A DNA stretch of 64,000 bases, from the NCBI RefSeq assembly GCF_024345535.1, contig NZ_JAGQBH010000005.1:186001-250000 (forward strand). The letters are read 5' to 3'. Under the pieces are notes generated by a model. The model did no database searches. It saw nothing but the letters and a program-made list of their open reading frames with translations, and was not told the DNA's origin. The translations under genes and the position numbers were made by a program. This DNA comes from Cyanobium sp. N.Huapi 1H5. Lineage in GTDB: Bacteria > Cyanobacteriota > Cyanobacteriia > PCC-6307 > Cyanobiaceae. Shown piece by piece: positions 9,127 to 18,537 of the stretch (its first letter is position 1; every line of letters begins with the position of its first letter).

Positions 9127-9663
9127 ATGGACTCCGCCGCCCCGTCCCCTCTCCAGCGCATCGACCAGGACCTCTTCGATGCGGTGGCCGCCGCCGCCGC
9201 CGACTCCCCTCGTCGGCGCCGCAACCACAACTTCCACGCCCCCACCGACCGGGTGCAGCGCTTCCTGAACGTGCTGCAGCCCGGCACCTACGTGCGGCCC
9301 CACCGCCATCGGCGCGCGCATCCCGGCGAGGGTTTCGAGTGCTTCCTCGTGCTGCAGGGGGCGGTGGGGCTGCTGCTGCTCGATGCCAAGGGGCGGGTGC
9401 TGCAGCGGGAGCGGATCAGCGCCGCCGGCCCCCTGCGCGGCATCGAGCTGGCCGAGGGGGTCATTCATACCCTGGTGGCCCTCTCGCCCGATGCCGTGAT
9501 GATGGAGATCAAGCAGGGGCCCTACGAGCCCGCCGCCGACAAGGACTTCCTGCCCGGATTCCCCCTCGAGGGAAGCGAGGCCGCGGCGGCGCAGGAGGCG
9601 GCCTGGCGGGCGCTGTTCGGGCCCGGGGGCGACCACTCCTTCCCTGACCAGCCCCTCGCCTGA
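9127..9663 (+). CDS. WbuC-family cupin metalloprotein
   Basis: This 178-aa cupin has the metal-binding run PHRHRRAHPGEGFECFLVLQG near residues 58-78, a second-motif histidine in GVIHTLVALS, and the family N-terminus with NHNFHAPTDRVQRFLN. WbuC-like proteins are linked to surface polysaccharide loci in other bacteria; their reaction is not established. I prefer the ATG at 9127 over one 17 codons upstream because the upstream part is low-complexity and crowds the divergent promoter. Confidence 0.83.
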   Translation: MDSAAPSPLQRIDQDLFDAVAAAAADSPRRRRNHNFHAPTDRVQRFLNVLQPGTYVRPHRHRRAHPGEGFECFLVLQGAVGLLLLDAKGRVLQRERISAAGPLRGIELAEGVIHTLVALSPDAVMMEIKQGPYEPAADKDFLPGFPLEGSEAAAAQEAAWRALFGPGGDHSFPDQPLA

Positions 9664-9711
9664 GCGCCCGGCCCCTCGCCGTGAATCACGCCAGGGCCCG
9701 GTCGAGGGGGG

Positions 9712-10287
9712 TCAGGCCAGATCGGCGCGGCGGCAGAAGCTGCAGTGTCCCCAGCGGGCCATCTCCCCGGCCGGGGCCGGCCGACCGCAGGCGGGGCAGT
9801 CGGCCAGGCCGTGCACGTCGCAGCGGCTCGGATGCACCGCCCACACCTCCGCCTCGCTGAGGCTGCCGGGCGTGGTGGGGGCACCGGGGTGGTGCTGCTG
9901 CACCCGCACGTCCCGCACGCTGAAGCCGGCGCCGCGCAACGACCCCAGCAACTGGTGGCGGTTGTACTGGAGGGCCTGCAGCCAGGGCCCGGGTGCGGCG
10001 CCCACGGTCAGCAGGCCCCCCTGCAGCTGCAGGGGACGGCAGTGGGGGGCCAGCTGGGGCCCGGCGATCCGCGGCCACTCCCGCCACAGGGCGGCCAGAT
10101 GGCCGTCGCGGCGCCACTCCTGCTGGAGGTTGTCCAGGCAGCTGGCCAGGGCACTGGCCGGGGGCCGGGCGGGCGGCATCAGCAGGGCGACGTTGCCCAC
10201 CTGCCGGGTCTGCACCGCCTCGACGCGCTGGCGACGGGAGCCGCTTGGCTCGGAGGCGCGGCGCTGGCGGGACAGGGAAGGCTGCAT
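9712..10287 (-). CDS. DUF721 (DciA-like) protein with C-terminal zinc ribbon
   Basis: This 191-aa protein has a DUF721 domain at about residues 40-130 (LDNLQQEWRRDGHLAALWREWPRIAGPQLAPHC, then GLLTVGAAPGPWLQALQYNRHQLL). The C-terminus adds four cysteines in CPACGRP and CSFCRR, a likely zinc ribbon. DUF721 is the family of DciA, the ancestral loader of the replicative helicase DnaB in bacteria without DnaC or DnaI. A role in replication initiation is therefore a reasonable inference, not shown here. The gene is monocistronic and divergent from the lipase. Confidence 0.8.
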   Translation of the reverse strand: MQPSLSRQRRASEPSGSRRQRVEAVQTRQVGNVALLMPPARPPASALASCLDNLQQEWRRDGHLAALWREWPRIAGPQLAPHCRPLQLQGGLLTVGAAPGPWLQALQYNRHQLLGSLRGAGFSVRDVRVQQHHPGAPTTPGSLSEAEVWAVHPSRCDVHGLADCPACGRPAPAGEMARWGHCSFCRRADLA

Positions 10288-10400
10288 GAAGGCAGGCTAA
10301 GCCGTGCTTCGGCCGGTGATGGAAACCGGTTCCCGGGTTGACGGGGCGGGCCGCTGGGCAAGGCTGGGGCCCGGAGAACCTCCATCCCCGGGGCATCGCC

Positions 10401-11462
10401 ATGGCCGGCTACTTCGACGATCCCGCCCTGATCCGCCAGGTCCCGGTCCTGCGCGCCGCCTATTCCGACCGCACCGCCTGGCTGCTGGCGGAGATCGCCC
10501 GGCTGGTCTACGAGAAGCTGCCCGCCGAGATCCGGATCGACGAGCTGGTGCTCCGCATCCTCGAGTCGGCCCGCAGCCAGCGGGGGGAGTCGGTGGTGCG
10601 GGCCCTGGTGGCGGCCGCCATCGAGAACGGCCAGACGGTGGACGGGGTGGTGGTCTCGGCCCTGGAAAAGGCCGGCTTCGAACTGCTCGAGGGCATCGCG
10701 GTGCAGGGCAGCGAAGCGATCCTGGTCCGCCTGAATCTCCCCTCCGGCCGGGGACCCGACGCCATGCTCGTGCTGGCCTTCCGGGGCACCCAGGTCACCA
10801 GCATCCATGACATCAGTGCCGATCTGCGGGCCCATCTGGTGGCGGCCCCCGGCGGCGGGCGGGCCCACGCCGGATTCCTGGCCGCCTTCGACAAGGTGCG
10901 CGCCCCCCTGGAGGCCGCCCTCGCCCGCCATCCGGGGGTACCGCTCTACATCACCGGCCATTCCCTCGGCGGCGCCCTGGCCCTGGTGGCCACCCGCTAC
11001 CTGGGCTCCGACAGCACCGGTGCCACCTACACCTTCGGCTGCCCCCGGGCCGGCGACGACGCCTTCTTTGCCCCGATCCGCACACCCATCTACCGGGTCG
11101 TGAACGCCGCCGACGGGGTGACGCGCATCCCCTTCGGCTACAGCCTGGTGATCCTGCTGAGTCTGATCCGGCTGATTCCCATCAACGGCACCTTCCAGAT
11201 CGCCGAGTTCCTGCGGCGCAACTTCTTCGGCTACACCCATGCCGGCAGCGTCGTGTTCCTCTCCGACGCCGACAACATCCCCGATGAGCAGCAGATCCCC
11301 TTCCGGGACCTGAAGGTGGTGATGAGCCCGGAGGCGTTCTGGCGCTTCTGCGTCGTGGTGCGTCGGTTCCTCCTCACCGGGGGTAAGGCGGTGGTCGCCG
11401 ACCATTGCATGGGCGATTACGCCCTCAAGCTGCAGGCCCACGCCCGGCGCCGCCACACCTGA
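10401..11462 (+). CDS. Class 3 lipase family protein
   Basis: This 353-aa alpha/beta hydrolase contains the Lipase_3 elbow YITGHSLGGALALV with the nucleophilic serine, the family FRGT motif (LAFRGTQVTS) preceding it, and the strand YTFGCPRAGD. An acid (NAADGVTRIP) and a late histidine (YTHAG) complete the triad. No signal peptide is seen; one hydrophobic segment (SLVILLSLIRLIPI) may touch the membrane. A glycerolipid substrate is likely. I take ATG 10401 as the start; a longer frame upstream does not look coding. Confidence 0.88.
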   Translation: MAGYFDDPALIRQVPVLRAAYSDRTAWLLAEIARLVYEKLPAEIRIDELVLRILESARSQRGESVVRALVAAAIENGQTVDGVVVSALEKAGFELLEGIAVQGSEAILVRLNLPSGRGPDAMLVLAFRGTQVTSIHDISADLRAHLVAAPGGGRAHAGFLAAFDKVRAPLEAALARHPGVPLYITGHSLGGALALVATRYLGSDSTGATYTFGCPRAGDDAFFAPIRTPIYRVVNAADGVTRIPFGYSLVILLSLIRLIPINGTFQIAEFLRRNFFGYTHAGSVVFLSDADNIPDEQQIPFRDLKVVMSPEAFWRFCVVVRRFLLTGGKAVVADHCMGDYALKLQAHARRRHT

Positions 11463-11563
11463 GCGCCGCTCCGCCGGGTGTGGGTGCGGCAATCCGCTGA
11501 GGGGCGGGGAAGACCGGGCGGCAGGTTCTGGCTACTCTCGATTTCTGCACTGGCCCCGCCTCC

Positions 11564-12337
11564 ATGGGTTTCTTCGATCGGCTGAGCCGTCTTCTGCGCG
11601 CCAACCTCAACGATCTGGTGAGCAAGGCGGAGGATCCGGCCAAGATCCTCGACCAGTCCGTGGCCGACATGCAGGCCGACCTGGTCAAGCTGCGCCAGGC
11701 CGTGGCCACCGCCATCGCCAGCCAGAAGCGGCTGCAGAACCAGGCCGAGCAGGCCGAGGCCCAGGCCCGCACCTGGTATGAGCGCGCCGAGCTGGCCCTC
11801 AAGGAGGGCAAGGAGGATCTGGCCCGCGAAGCCCTTTCCCGGCGCAAGACCTACACCGACACCGCCACCGCCCTCAACGCCCAGCTCAGCGGCCAGGCCG
11901 GCCAGGTCGACACCCTCAAGCGCAGCCTCACCGCCCTGGAAGGCAAGATCGCCGAGGCCAAGACCAAGAAGGACATGCTCAAGGCCCGCGCCCAGGCGGC
12001 CCAGGCCCAGGAGCAGCTCCAGAACGCCGTGGGCAGCCTGAACACCAACAGTTCGATGGCCGCCTTCGACCAGATGGAGGAGAAGGTGCTCAACATGGAG
12101 GCCCGCAGCCAGGCCGCCGCCGAGCTGGCCGGTGCCGACCTGGAAAGCCAGTTCGCCGCCCTCGAGGGCAGCGACGTCGATGACGAGCTGGCGGCCCTCA
12201 AGACCCGCCTCGAAGGCGGCAAGACCCCCATCTCCCTGCCCATGGAGGGGGGCCCGGCGCCCCAGCTGGAGCCGGTGAAGGTGGCCGAGGTGAACGCCGA
12301 GCTCGAGGAACTGCGCCAGTCCATCGACAAGCTCTGA
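11564..12337 (+). CDS. vipp1: PspA/IM30 family membrane-stress protein (Vipp1)
   Basis: This 257-aa protein is almost entirely alpha-helical coiled coil, starting MGFFDRLSRLLRANLNDLVSKAEDP, the diagnostic PspA/Vipp1 N-terminus with its membrane-binding amphipathic helix. The C-terminal extension after about residue 215 (GKTPISLPMEG..., ending LEELRQSIDKL) is the Vipp1-type extra segment. Vipp1 forms ESCRT-III-like rings that maintain thylakoid and plasma membranes. The gene is monocistronic with a short upstream region. Confidence 0.92.
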   Translation: MGFFDRLSRLLRANLNDLVSKAEDPAKILDQSVADMQADLVKLRQAVATAIASQKRLQNQAEQAEAQARTWYERAELALKEGKEDLAREALSRRKTYTDTATALNAQLSGQAGQVDTLKRSLTALEGKIAEAKTKKDMLKARAQAAQAQEQLQNAVGSLNTNSSMAAFDQMEEKVLNMEARSQAAAELAGADLESQFAALEGSDVDDELAALKTRLEGGKTPISLPMEGGPAPQLEPVKVAEVNAELEELRQSIDKL

Positions 12338-12342
12338 ATTCA

Positions 12343-12348
12343 TACAAT
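12343..12348 (+). promoter_or_regulatory. Possible -10 element of the thioredoxin operon
   Basis: TACAAT lies 25 bases before the GTG start of the thioredoxin gene, in a 35-base gap after vipp1. It differs from the TATAAT consensus by one base. No convincing -35 is visible at 17 bases, so this is tentative. Confidence 0.35.
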
Positions 12349-12372
12349 CGGGCCACCGCTACCCCTAACGCC

Positions 12373-12723
12373 GTGCCCGCCGACGTCGACTCCCCCGTCC
12401 TTGACCTCACCGATGCCAACTTCCAGGCCTCGGTCCTGGAGGTGCCGGGCCCGGTGCTGGTCGATGTCTGGGCGCCCTGGTGCGGCCCCTGCCGCCTGAT
12501 GGCCCCCCTGATGACCTGGGCCGCCACTGCCTACGCCGAGGCCCCGGGCGGAGCCCTCACCGTCGGCAAGCTGGAGGCCGACCCCAATCCCGTCAGCCGC
12601 GACAGCCTCAAGGTGCAGGGTCTGCCCACCCTGGTCCTGTTCCGCGGCGGCCAGGAACTGGCCCGCCACGAAGGTGCCATGGCCCAGTCCCAGCTGAAGG
12701 CTTTCCTGGATGCCCATCTCTGA
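12373..12723 (+). CDS. Thioredoxin-family protein
   Basis: This is a 116-aa single-domain thioredoxin with the canonical active site WCGPC (Cys37, Cys40) and the cis-proline in GLPTLVLF. The start is GTG. It carries out cytosolic disulfide exchange. Compared with classical TrxA the region after the active site is altered (MAPLMTWAATAYAEAPGG), so it is a divergent thioredoxin and may serve a narrow set of partners. Its 3' end overlaps the downstream aminotransferase by 14 bases, so the two are co-translated. Confidence 0.92.
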   Translation: MPADVDSPVLDLTDANFQASVLEVPGPVLVDVWAPWCGPCRLMAPLMTWAATAYAEAPGGALTVGKLEADPNPVSRDSLKVQGLPTLVLFRGGQELARHEGAMAQSQLKAFLDAHL

Positions 12724-13921
12724 GCGCCTGTCGCGGCTCGGCAACGGCGTCTTCGCCCGCAACGACCAGCGCAAGGCCGCCTACAGCGCCCGGGCCGCCA
12801 CCGGCCACGGCCCGGAGGGCTCCCCCCTGCCGCCGCTGCTGGATCTCTCCCTGGGCTCCACCGACCTGCAGCCGCCGGCCGTGGCCCTCGAGGCCATCGC
12901 CGCCGGCCTGAACCGGCCCGAGAGCGCCTCCTACTGCCTCCATGCGGCCACCCTCCCCTTCCGGGAGGCGGTCGCGGCCTGGGCGCGGCGTCGTTTCGAC
13001 GTGGCGGTGGATCCCGAGACGGAGGTGCTGCTGCTGGTGGGGTCCCAGGAGGGCACGGCCCATCTGCCGCTGGCGGTGCTCAACCCCGGCGATCGGGCCC
13101 TGCTGCTCGACCCCTACTACCCCTCCCACATGGGGGGCCTGCACCTGGCCAGCGCCGAACCGGTGCTGCTGCCCCTCGACGCCGACGCCGGCTGGCGACC
13201 CGATTACGACCGCCTTTCCCCCAGCCAGTGGCAGGACCTCTCGCTGATGGTGCTGGGGTTCCCCCACAACCCCACGGCCACCACCGGCGCCCAGGCCTGG
13301 CTGGATGGGGCGGTGGAGCGGGCCCTGCGCCACGACGTGGTGCTCGCCCACGACAACCCCTACGTGGATCTGGCCCTGGACGGGGAGGCCCCCGCCCTGC
13401 TGCGCCATCCCGACTGGCGCCGCTGCGGCATCGAGTTCTTCTCCTTCTCCAAGAGCTGGTGCCTTGGCGGCTACCGGCTCGCCTTCGCCATCGGCGCCGA
13501 GGCGTTGATCACCGCCCTGCGCCAGCTCAAGGGGGTGGTGGATTTCAACCAGTCCCTGGCGCTGCAGGCCGGGGCGATCGCCGCCCTGGAGCAGGCCCCC
13601 CACTGGCCCGAGCAGCTGCGCGGCGTCTACCGCGAGCGCCGCGACCGCATGGCCGCCGCCCTCGAGGCCCAGGGCTGGCCGGTGCGGCTGCCATCGATGG
13701 CGCTCTACCTGTGGCTGCAGATCCCCGAGGTGGCCCGGGCCCGGGGTCTGGACTCGGAACACTTCTGCGCCGCCCTGCTGGGGGGCACCGGAGTCTGCCT
13801 CACCCCCGGCAACGGCTTCGGCCCCGGCGGTGAGGGCTGGCAGCGGCTGGCCCTGGTGCACCCGGCTGCTGAGCTGGAGGCCGGTGCGGCCCGCATCGGC
13901 GACTGGCTGCGGCGGTTTTGA
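12710..13921 (+). CDS. Class I/II PLP-dependent aminotransferase (LL-diaminopimelate aminotransferase-like)
   Basis: This 403-aa fold-type I aminotransferase has the PLP lysine at 248 in FSFSKSWCLGGYR, the NP(T) motif in GFPHNPTA and the D-x-Y/N pocket AHDNPYVDL. The N-terminal region (LDLSLGSTDLQPP) resembles LL-DAP aminotransferase and related aspartate/alanine transaminases. The exact amino donor cannot be told from motifs. The ATG lies inside the thioredoxin gene, and the stop overlaps the biotin ligase start (TTGA), so three genes form one coupled operon. Confidence 0.9.
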   Translation: MPISERLSRLGNGVFARNDQRKAAYSARAATGHGPEGSPLPPLLDLSLGSTDLQPPAVALEAIAAGLNRPESASYCLHAATLPFREAVAAWARRRFDVAVDPETEVLLLVGSQEGTAHLPLAVLNPGDRALLLDPYYPSHMGGLHLASAEPVLLPLDADAGWRPDYDRLSPSQWQDLSLMVLGFPHNPTATTGAQAWLDGAVERALRHDVVLAHDNPYVDLALDGEAPALLRHPDWRRCGIEFFSFSKSWCLGGYRLAFAIGAEALITALRQLKGVVDFNQSLALQAGAIAALEQAPHWPEQLRGVYRERRDRMAAALEAQGWPVRLPSMALYLWLQIPEVARARGLDSEHFCAALLGGTGVCLTPGNGFGPGGEGWQRLALVHPAAELEAGAARIGDWLRRF

Positions 13922-14745
13922 TCGGCGCGATCGGGGCCCTGCGGCGGCGGCGCCCCCTGGCTCCCGCGGGTCCACCGCCGCTGCTGGCCCCGCTGGAGCT
14001 GGCCCCCTGGCGGTTGCGGGGCCTGCGGGTGTGCGCCAGCACCGAAACGGAACTGGATCGCTGGCTGGCCCAGGATCCGCGGCTGGCCGGCGATGCTCCA
14101 CTGATGGCCCCCCGGGCCGTGATCGCCCGCCGGCAGCGCTTCGGACGCGGCCAGCAGGGCCGGCCCTGGTGCTCCCCGGCCGGGGGGGTCTGGCTGAGTG
14201 CGGCCCTGCCCTGGCCAGCGGCGGCGGCGACGGCTGCGGCCCCTGGCCTGGCGGTGGCGGTCGGGCTCTGCCTGCGGCTGGAGGCCCGGGGGCTGCCGGT
14301 GCGTCTCAAGTGGCCCAACGACCTGCTGCTGCCCGGCGGTGTCGTGGGGGGCGGCGGGGGTGGCCCCCGGAAGCTGGCGGGCCTGCTGCCGCGCCTGCGG
14401 CTGCGGGGGGGCACCTGCCGCTGGGCCCGGATGGGGGTGGGGCTCAACGTTGCCAACCGGGCGCCTGAGGGTGGTGTGGCCCTGGCGGAGCTGCTGGGAG
14501 CCGGCCGCGCCGATCCCCGGCACTGGTGCGGGGAGGTGCTGGCGGCCCTGGAGTGGGCCATGGCCTGGGCCGGGCGGCCCCAGGAGGTCTGCCGGCAGGC
14601 GGAGCGGCGCCTGCATCGGCCCGATGGCCCGATCCACCTCGACGGCATCGACTGGTGGCCCGCCGGGCTGACCGCCGACGGCGGGCTGCGCCTGGTGGCC
14701 GGCAGCGCCGAGCGGGTGCTGCGCCGTGGGTTCGGCGCCGGATGA
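13918..14745 (+). CDS. birA: Biotin--[acetyl-CoA-carboxylase] ligase
   Basis: This ligase activates biotin to biotinyl-AMP and transfers it to the carboxyl carrier protein of acetyl-CoA carboxylase. The 275-aa product has the biotin/ATP loop as RFGRGQQGRPW, the KWPNDLLL motif and the MGVGLNVANR core. There is no N-terminal helix-turn-helix, so it is a monofunctional enzyme and not a biotin repressor. The start is probably the TTG overlapping the aminotransferase stop; the first ~25 residues are basic and poorly conserved, so a later start is possible. Confidence 0.9.
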   Translation: MIGAIGALRRRRPLAPAGPPPLLAPLELAPWRLRGLRVCASTETELDRWLAQDPRLAGDAPLMAPRAVIARRQRFGRGQQGRPWCSPAGGVWLSAALPWPAAAATAAAPGLAVAVGLCLRLEARGLPVRLKWPNDLLLPGGVVGGGGGGPRKLAGLLPRLRLRGGTCRWARMGVGLNVANRAPEGGVALAELLGAGRADPRHWCGEVLAALEWAMAWAGRPQEVCRQAERRLHRPDGPIHLDGIDWWPAGLTADGGLRLVAGSAERVLRRGFGAG

Positions 14746-14823
14746 GCACCCCCCGTACACTGTCCTTCGGCAATCCCGGCGCCGGGACGTCCCCCTGCAC
14801 GCCCCACGGCGCCCCTTCCTGAC

Positions 14824-16089
14824 ATGGCTCCCCAGCCCCTCACCGTCCTGACGGCGCTCGGCGCCGGCGCCACGGCCTCCTGGCTGGCCATGCCGCTGGT
14901 GCTCGCCCAGGCCGTTCCCGTCCTTGAGCCGGCGGACCAGGCGACCCCGGCACCGGCGCCGACGCCGGTGCAGCGTCCCTCGGTGCGGATCGCCGCGCCG
15001 GTGACCCGCCCCGAGTTCCAGGCGCCGGTGCAGCCCCTGGCCCCCCCGCCCCCGGTCACCGGGGAGGCCCCCCCGGCCACCCTGCGCCCCGGAACGGCGG
15101 ACCGCCGGCCGGAGCCGCCCCGCCGCTTCGACGCCTCCCTCGATGCCCTGGTGCGGGAGGGGGTCGTCACCCCCGCGGAGCGGGTGCGGGTGCGCGGCTC
15201 GCTGCTGTCGCCGCAGGAGGCCGCCAACCGCAGCCGGGCCTGCAGGGCCGGTGCCCTCTCGGCCCAGGAGTGCAGCACCGGGGTGATCATCATCGGCCGC
15301 GGCCGCAAGGATGGCCTCAGCGACGGACTGGGCGAGGGGGATCTGGTGGCCGGGGGCCGCGGGGCCGGTTTCGGCGGCTTCGGTTTCGATGCCTCCCCCC
15401 TGCCGCCGATCACCGTGCCCGTCAGCGCCCTGCTGACCGGCGCCGGCGGCAGCTTCCGCCTCACCGACGTCTTCCGCGTCACCCCCCGGCCCGCCCCGAT
15501 CATCGGCAACGGCAACCAGCGGCTGCTCTTCCCCCTGATCGGCTCGGCCGTCACCACCAGCGGCTTCGGCTATCGCCTGCATCCGGTCCTGGGCAGCTGG
15601 CTGATGCACGCCGGCCGTGATCTGGCGGCGCCCGAGGGTACGCCGGTGGTGGCCGCCCTGTCCGGACGCGTCGTCAGCAGCGGCCTGGCCGGCGGCTACG
15701 GCCTGGCGGTGGAGCTGGAGCACGACCGGCCCCGGCGCCGCACCCTCTACGGCCACCTCTCCGAGCTCTACGTCAAGGACGGGGAGATGGTGCGCCAGGG
15801 CGAGGTGATCGGCCGGGTCGGCAGCACGGGCCTGAGCACCGGTCCCCACCTGCACTTCGAGCTGCGCCTGCCCCAGGACGGCGGCTGGGTGGCGACCGAT
15901 CCGGGCGATCTCGATCCCGGCGGCGGCCTGTTCGCCGGCCTGGCCGGAACCGACGGCAGCGGCCCCACCGACGCGGTGGCCCTGCTGATGGGGCAGCTGA
16001 TCGCCACCCTCGAGCGTCCCCGCTCCCCCCTGCCCCTGCCCGGCGAGAAGCTGGGCGTGCCCCCCGCCGCCCGCCCGACGCCGGGCTGA
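14824..16089 (+). CDS. M23 (LytM) family peptidoglycan peptidase
   Basis: This 421-aa exported protein has a signal peptide (ending about residue 30, VLAQA) and a long Pro/Ala-rich linker to about residue 100. A C-terminal LytM domain follows at about residues 250-350. The zinc ligands appear in HAGRDLAAPEGTPV and HLHFEL. M23 enzymes cut peptide cross-bridges of peptidoglycan or activate amidases. All catalytic residues appear present, so it is predicted to be active in the periplasm. It follows birA after 78 bases and converges on the ABC ATPase. Confidence 0.9.
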   Translation: MAPQPLTVLTALGAGATASWLAMPLVLAQAVPVLEPADQATPAPAPTPVQRPSVRIAAPVTRPEFQAPVQPLAPPPPVTGEAPPATLRPGTADRRPEPPRRFDASLDALVREGVVTPAERVRVRGSLLSPQEAANRSRACRAGALSAQECSTGVIIIGRGRKDGLSDGLGEGDLVAGGRGAGFGGFGFDASPLPPITVPVSALLTGAGGSFRLTDVFRVTPRPAPIIGNGNQRLLFPLIGSAVTTSGFGYRLHPVLGSWLMHAGRDLAAPEGTPVVAALSGRVVSSGLAGGYGLAVELEHDRPRRRTLYGHLSELYVKDGEMVRQGEVIGRVGSTGLSTGPHLHFELRLPQDGGWVATDPGDLDPGGGLFAGLAGTDGSGPTDAVALLMGQLIATLERPRSPLPLPGEKLGVPPAARPTPG

Positions 16090-16096
16090 GGGCGCC

Positions 16097-16780
16097 TCAG
16101 GCGCTGATGCGGCCGTCGCGGAAGTGCACCACCCGGTCGGCCCTGGCGCCGACCTCGGTTTCATGGGTCACCAGCAGGATGGTGATCCCCTGGGCATTGA
16201 GATCGCCGAACAGGCTCAGCACCTCCTCGGTGGTGTGGGAGTCGAGGGCGCCGGTGGGTTCGTCGGCCAGCAGCATGGCCGGATCGTTGATGATCGCCCG
16301 GGCCAGGGCCACCCGCTGCTGCTGGCCCCCGGAGAGCTGGTTGGGCTTGTTCTCGAGCCGGTGGGAGAGGCCCACCCGGTCGAGGGCCGCCAGGGCCCGC
16401 CGCCGCCGCTCCTCCTTGGGCACGCGGGCATAGATCATCGGCAACATCACGTTGTCGATCGCGCTCAGCTGGGGCAGCAGGTGGAACTGCTGGAACACGA
16501 AGCCCAGCTGCTGGTTGCGCAGGTCGGCCAGCTCGTCGTCGTCGAGGCTGTCCACATCGGTGCCGTTGAGCCGGTAGCTGCCGGAGCTGGGCCGGTCCAG
16601 GCAGCCGAGGATGTTCATCGCCGTGCTCTTGCCGGAGCCGCTGGCCCCCATCACCGCCAGGTAGTCGCCCTTCTGGACGGTCAGGGACAGGTCGTTGAGG
16701 GCGCGCACCTCCGTGTCGCCGCTGCCGTAGACCTTCGACACGTGGACCAGTTCGGCCACCGGTGGGGTGTGGGACTCCAT
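16097..16780 (-). CDS. ABC transporter ATP-binding protein (MacB/LolD/DevA type)
   Basis: This 227-aa ATPase has Walker A GASGSGKST, the signature LSGGQQQR, Walker B LLADEPTGALD and the switch histidine VTHE. The sequence fits the MacB/LolD/DevA group that powers lipoprotein, peptide or glycolipid export with an FtsX-like permease. No permease or fusion protein is adjacent, so it is an orphan here. It lies just downstream of ndhB on the same strand and may be read through from it. Confidence 0.92.
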   Translation of the reverse strand: MESHTPPVAELVHVSKVYGSGDTEVRALNDLSLTVQKGDYLAVMGASGSGKSTAMNILGCLDRPSSGSYRLNGTDVDSLDDDELADLRNQQLGFVFQQFHLLPQLSAIDNVMLPMIYARVPKEERRRRALAALDRVGLSHRLENKPNQLSGGQQQRVALARAIINDPAMLLADEPTGALDSHTTEEVLSLFGDLNAQGITILLVTHETEVGARADRVVHFRDGRISA

Positions 16781-16811
16781 GGCCGCCAGGCTAGGGAAAC
16801 CAGAGCCCGAC

Positions 16812-18416
16812 TCAGCCCAGCGGGGCGATGGCGGTGGCGGCGATGGCCTGCTGCAGGATCGGGGTGCCGGCCACGGTGGAACTGGCCCAGTCGAACAGGG
16901 GGCTGGAGAGCACCCCGCCCACGGCGGTGATCACCACACAGCCCACCAGCGCGGCCCGAAGCGGCTGCATGCCGGCCAGGTTCCAGGTGATGGCGGGGTA
17001 GGCCTTGACCACATCGGAGGCCTCCTGGGGTTCCTTCACCACCATCATCTTGATCACCGAGATGTAGTAGTAGATCGAGACCACCGAGGTGACCAGACCC
17101 ACCACGACGAGCAGGTACTGGTGGTCGGCCCAGCCGGCGAAGAACAGGTAGATCTTGCCGAAGAAGCCCAGCATCGGGGGGATGCCGCCGAGGGAGAGCA
17201 GGCACAGACTCAGGCCCAGGGTGATCAGGGGATCCTTCTGATAGAGGCCGGCGTAGTCGGCGATGCGGTCGCTGCCGGTGCGCAGCGAGAAGAGGATGAT
17301 GCAGGCGAAGGCGCCCAGGTTCATGAACAGATAGGCCGCCATGTAGAGGACCATCGCCGAGAAGCCGTCCTCGGTGCCGCACACCAGGCCGATCATCACG
17401 AAGCCGGCCTGGCCGATGGAGCTGTAGGCCAGCATCCGCTTCATCGAGGTCTGGGCCAGGGCGACCACGTTGCCGAGCACCATGCTCAGCACCGCCAGCA
17501 CGGTGAACAGGAACTTCCACTGGGCATCGAAGCTCTCGAAGCAGCCCACCAGCAGCCGCACCGCCAGGGCGAAGCCGGCCGCCTTCGAGCCCACCGAGAG
17601 GAAGGCGACCACGGGGGTGGGGGAACCCTCATAGACGTCGGGTGTCCACTGGTGGAAGGGCACGGCGGCGATCTTGAAGGCCACGGTCGCCAGCACGAAC
17701 ACCAGGGCCAGGGCGGTGATCGGTGAGGCGCTCGTCTGCAGGGCCAGTCCGATGGTGGCCAGGCTGGTGGCCCCGCCGCTGAGGCCGTAGAGCAGGGAGG
17801 CGCCGTAGAGGAACACCGCGGCGGCGGCCGATCCCACCAGCAGATATTTCAGGGCCGCCTCGGAACTGCGGGCATCCCGCTTCATGTACCCCGCCAGCAG
17901 GTAACTGGCGACCGAGAGGGTTTCCAGGGAAATGAAGATGCTGACCAGATCGGTGGAGCCGCAGAGGAACATGGCCCCGAGGGTGGCGGCCAGCAGGATG
18001 GCGGCGTACTCCCCCATCGGCGTTCCGCTGCGCTCCACATAGCGCCAGCTCAGCAGCAGGGAGATGAGGGTGGAGGCGGCCACCACGGCCCGGAAGGCGA
18101 TGGCCAGGTTGTCGGCCAGGAAGGAGCCGAGGAAGGAGGGCTCCAGCGGGCTGTTCCACTGCAGGGCCAGCAGCACCAGGGAGGCTCCAAGGCCGCCGTA
18201 GCAGATGGGCGGCACCCAGCGGCTGGCGGCCTTTTCACCGGCCAGGTCGACGACGAGGCACACCACCAGGGTCAGCAGCACAGCCGCTTCCGGGGCGATC
18301 GCGCCGGCGTTCAGCTGCAGGGCCAGGGCGCCGGTGCCCAGACCCGAGACGATGGCCTCGGCGGCGGAAGCGGCGGTGGTGGCGGAGTTCGCTGCTGCCA
18401 GAAACAGGTCGGCCAC
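16812..18416 (-). CDS. ndhB: NAD(P)H-quinone oxidoreductase subunit 2 (NdhB)
   Basis: NdhB is a proton-pumping membrane subunit of the photosynthetic NDH-1 complex used in respiration and cyclic electron flow. The 534-aa product has about 14 membrane segments. It carries the antiporter-like core motifs [22 protein letters not shown] and the lysine-bearing helix [21 protein letters not shown]. The C-terminus (KEPQEAS...) matches cyanobacterial NdhB. I place the start at GTG 18416 ([11 protein letters not shown]); the frame extends upstream but overlaps the topA promoter. Confidence 0.96.
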   Translation of the reverse strand: MADLFLAAANSATTAASAAEAIVSGLGTGALALQLNAGAIAPEAAVLLTLVVCLVVDLAGEKAASRWVPPICYGGLGASLVLLALQWNSPLEPSFLGSFLADNLAIAFRAVVAASTLISLLLSWRYVERSGTPMGEYAAILLAATLGAMFLCGSTDLVSIFISLETLSVASYLLAGYMKRDARSSEAALKYLLVGSAAAAVFLYGASLLYGLSGGATSLATIGLALQTSASPITALALVFVLATVAFKIAAVPFHQWTPDVYEGSPTPVVAFLSVGSKAAGFALAVRLLVGCFESFDAQWKFLFTVLAVLSMVLGNVVALAQTSMKRMLAYSSIGQAGFVMIGLVCGTEDGFSAMVLYMAAYLFMNLGAFACIILFSLRTGSDRIADYAGLYQKDPLITLGLSLCLLSLGGIPPMLGFFGKIYLFFAGWADHQYLLVVVGLVTSVVSIYYYISVIKMMVVKEPQEASDVVKAYPAITWNLAGMQPLRAALVGCVVITAVGGVLSSPLFDWASSTVAGTPILQQAIAATAIAPLG

Positions 18417-18537
18417 AGGGTTCGGGTAGGCGCGCGATGTGGCGGACTGTAGCCGCCATCTGGAGGGGCGGTCTGGTGCCCGGATACCCGCCGGGCCCGT
18501 CGATGCGATAAAGAAGGAAGCGGTATCGCGCCTTCCC

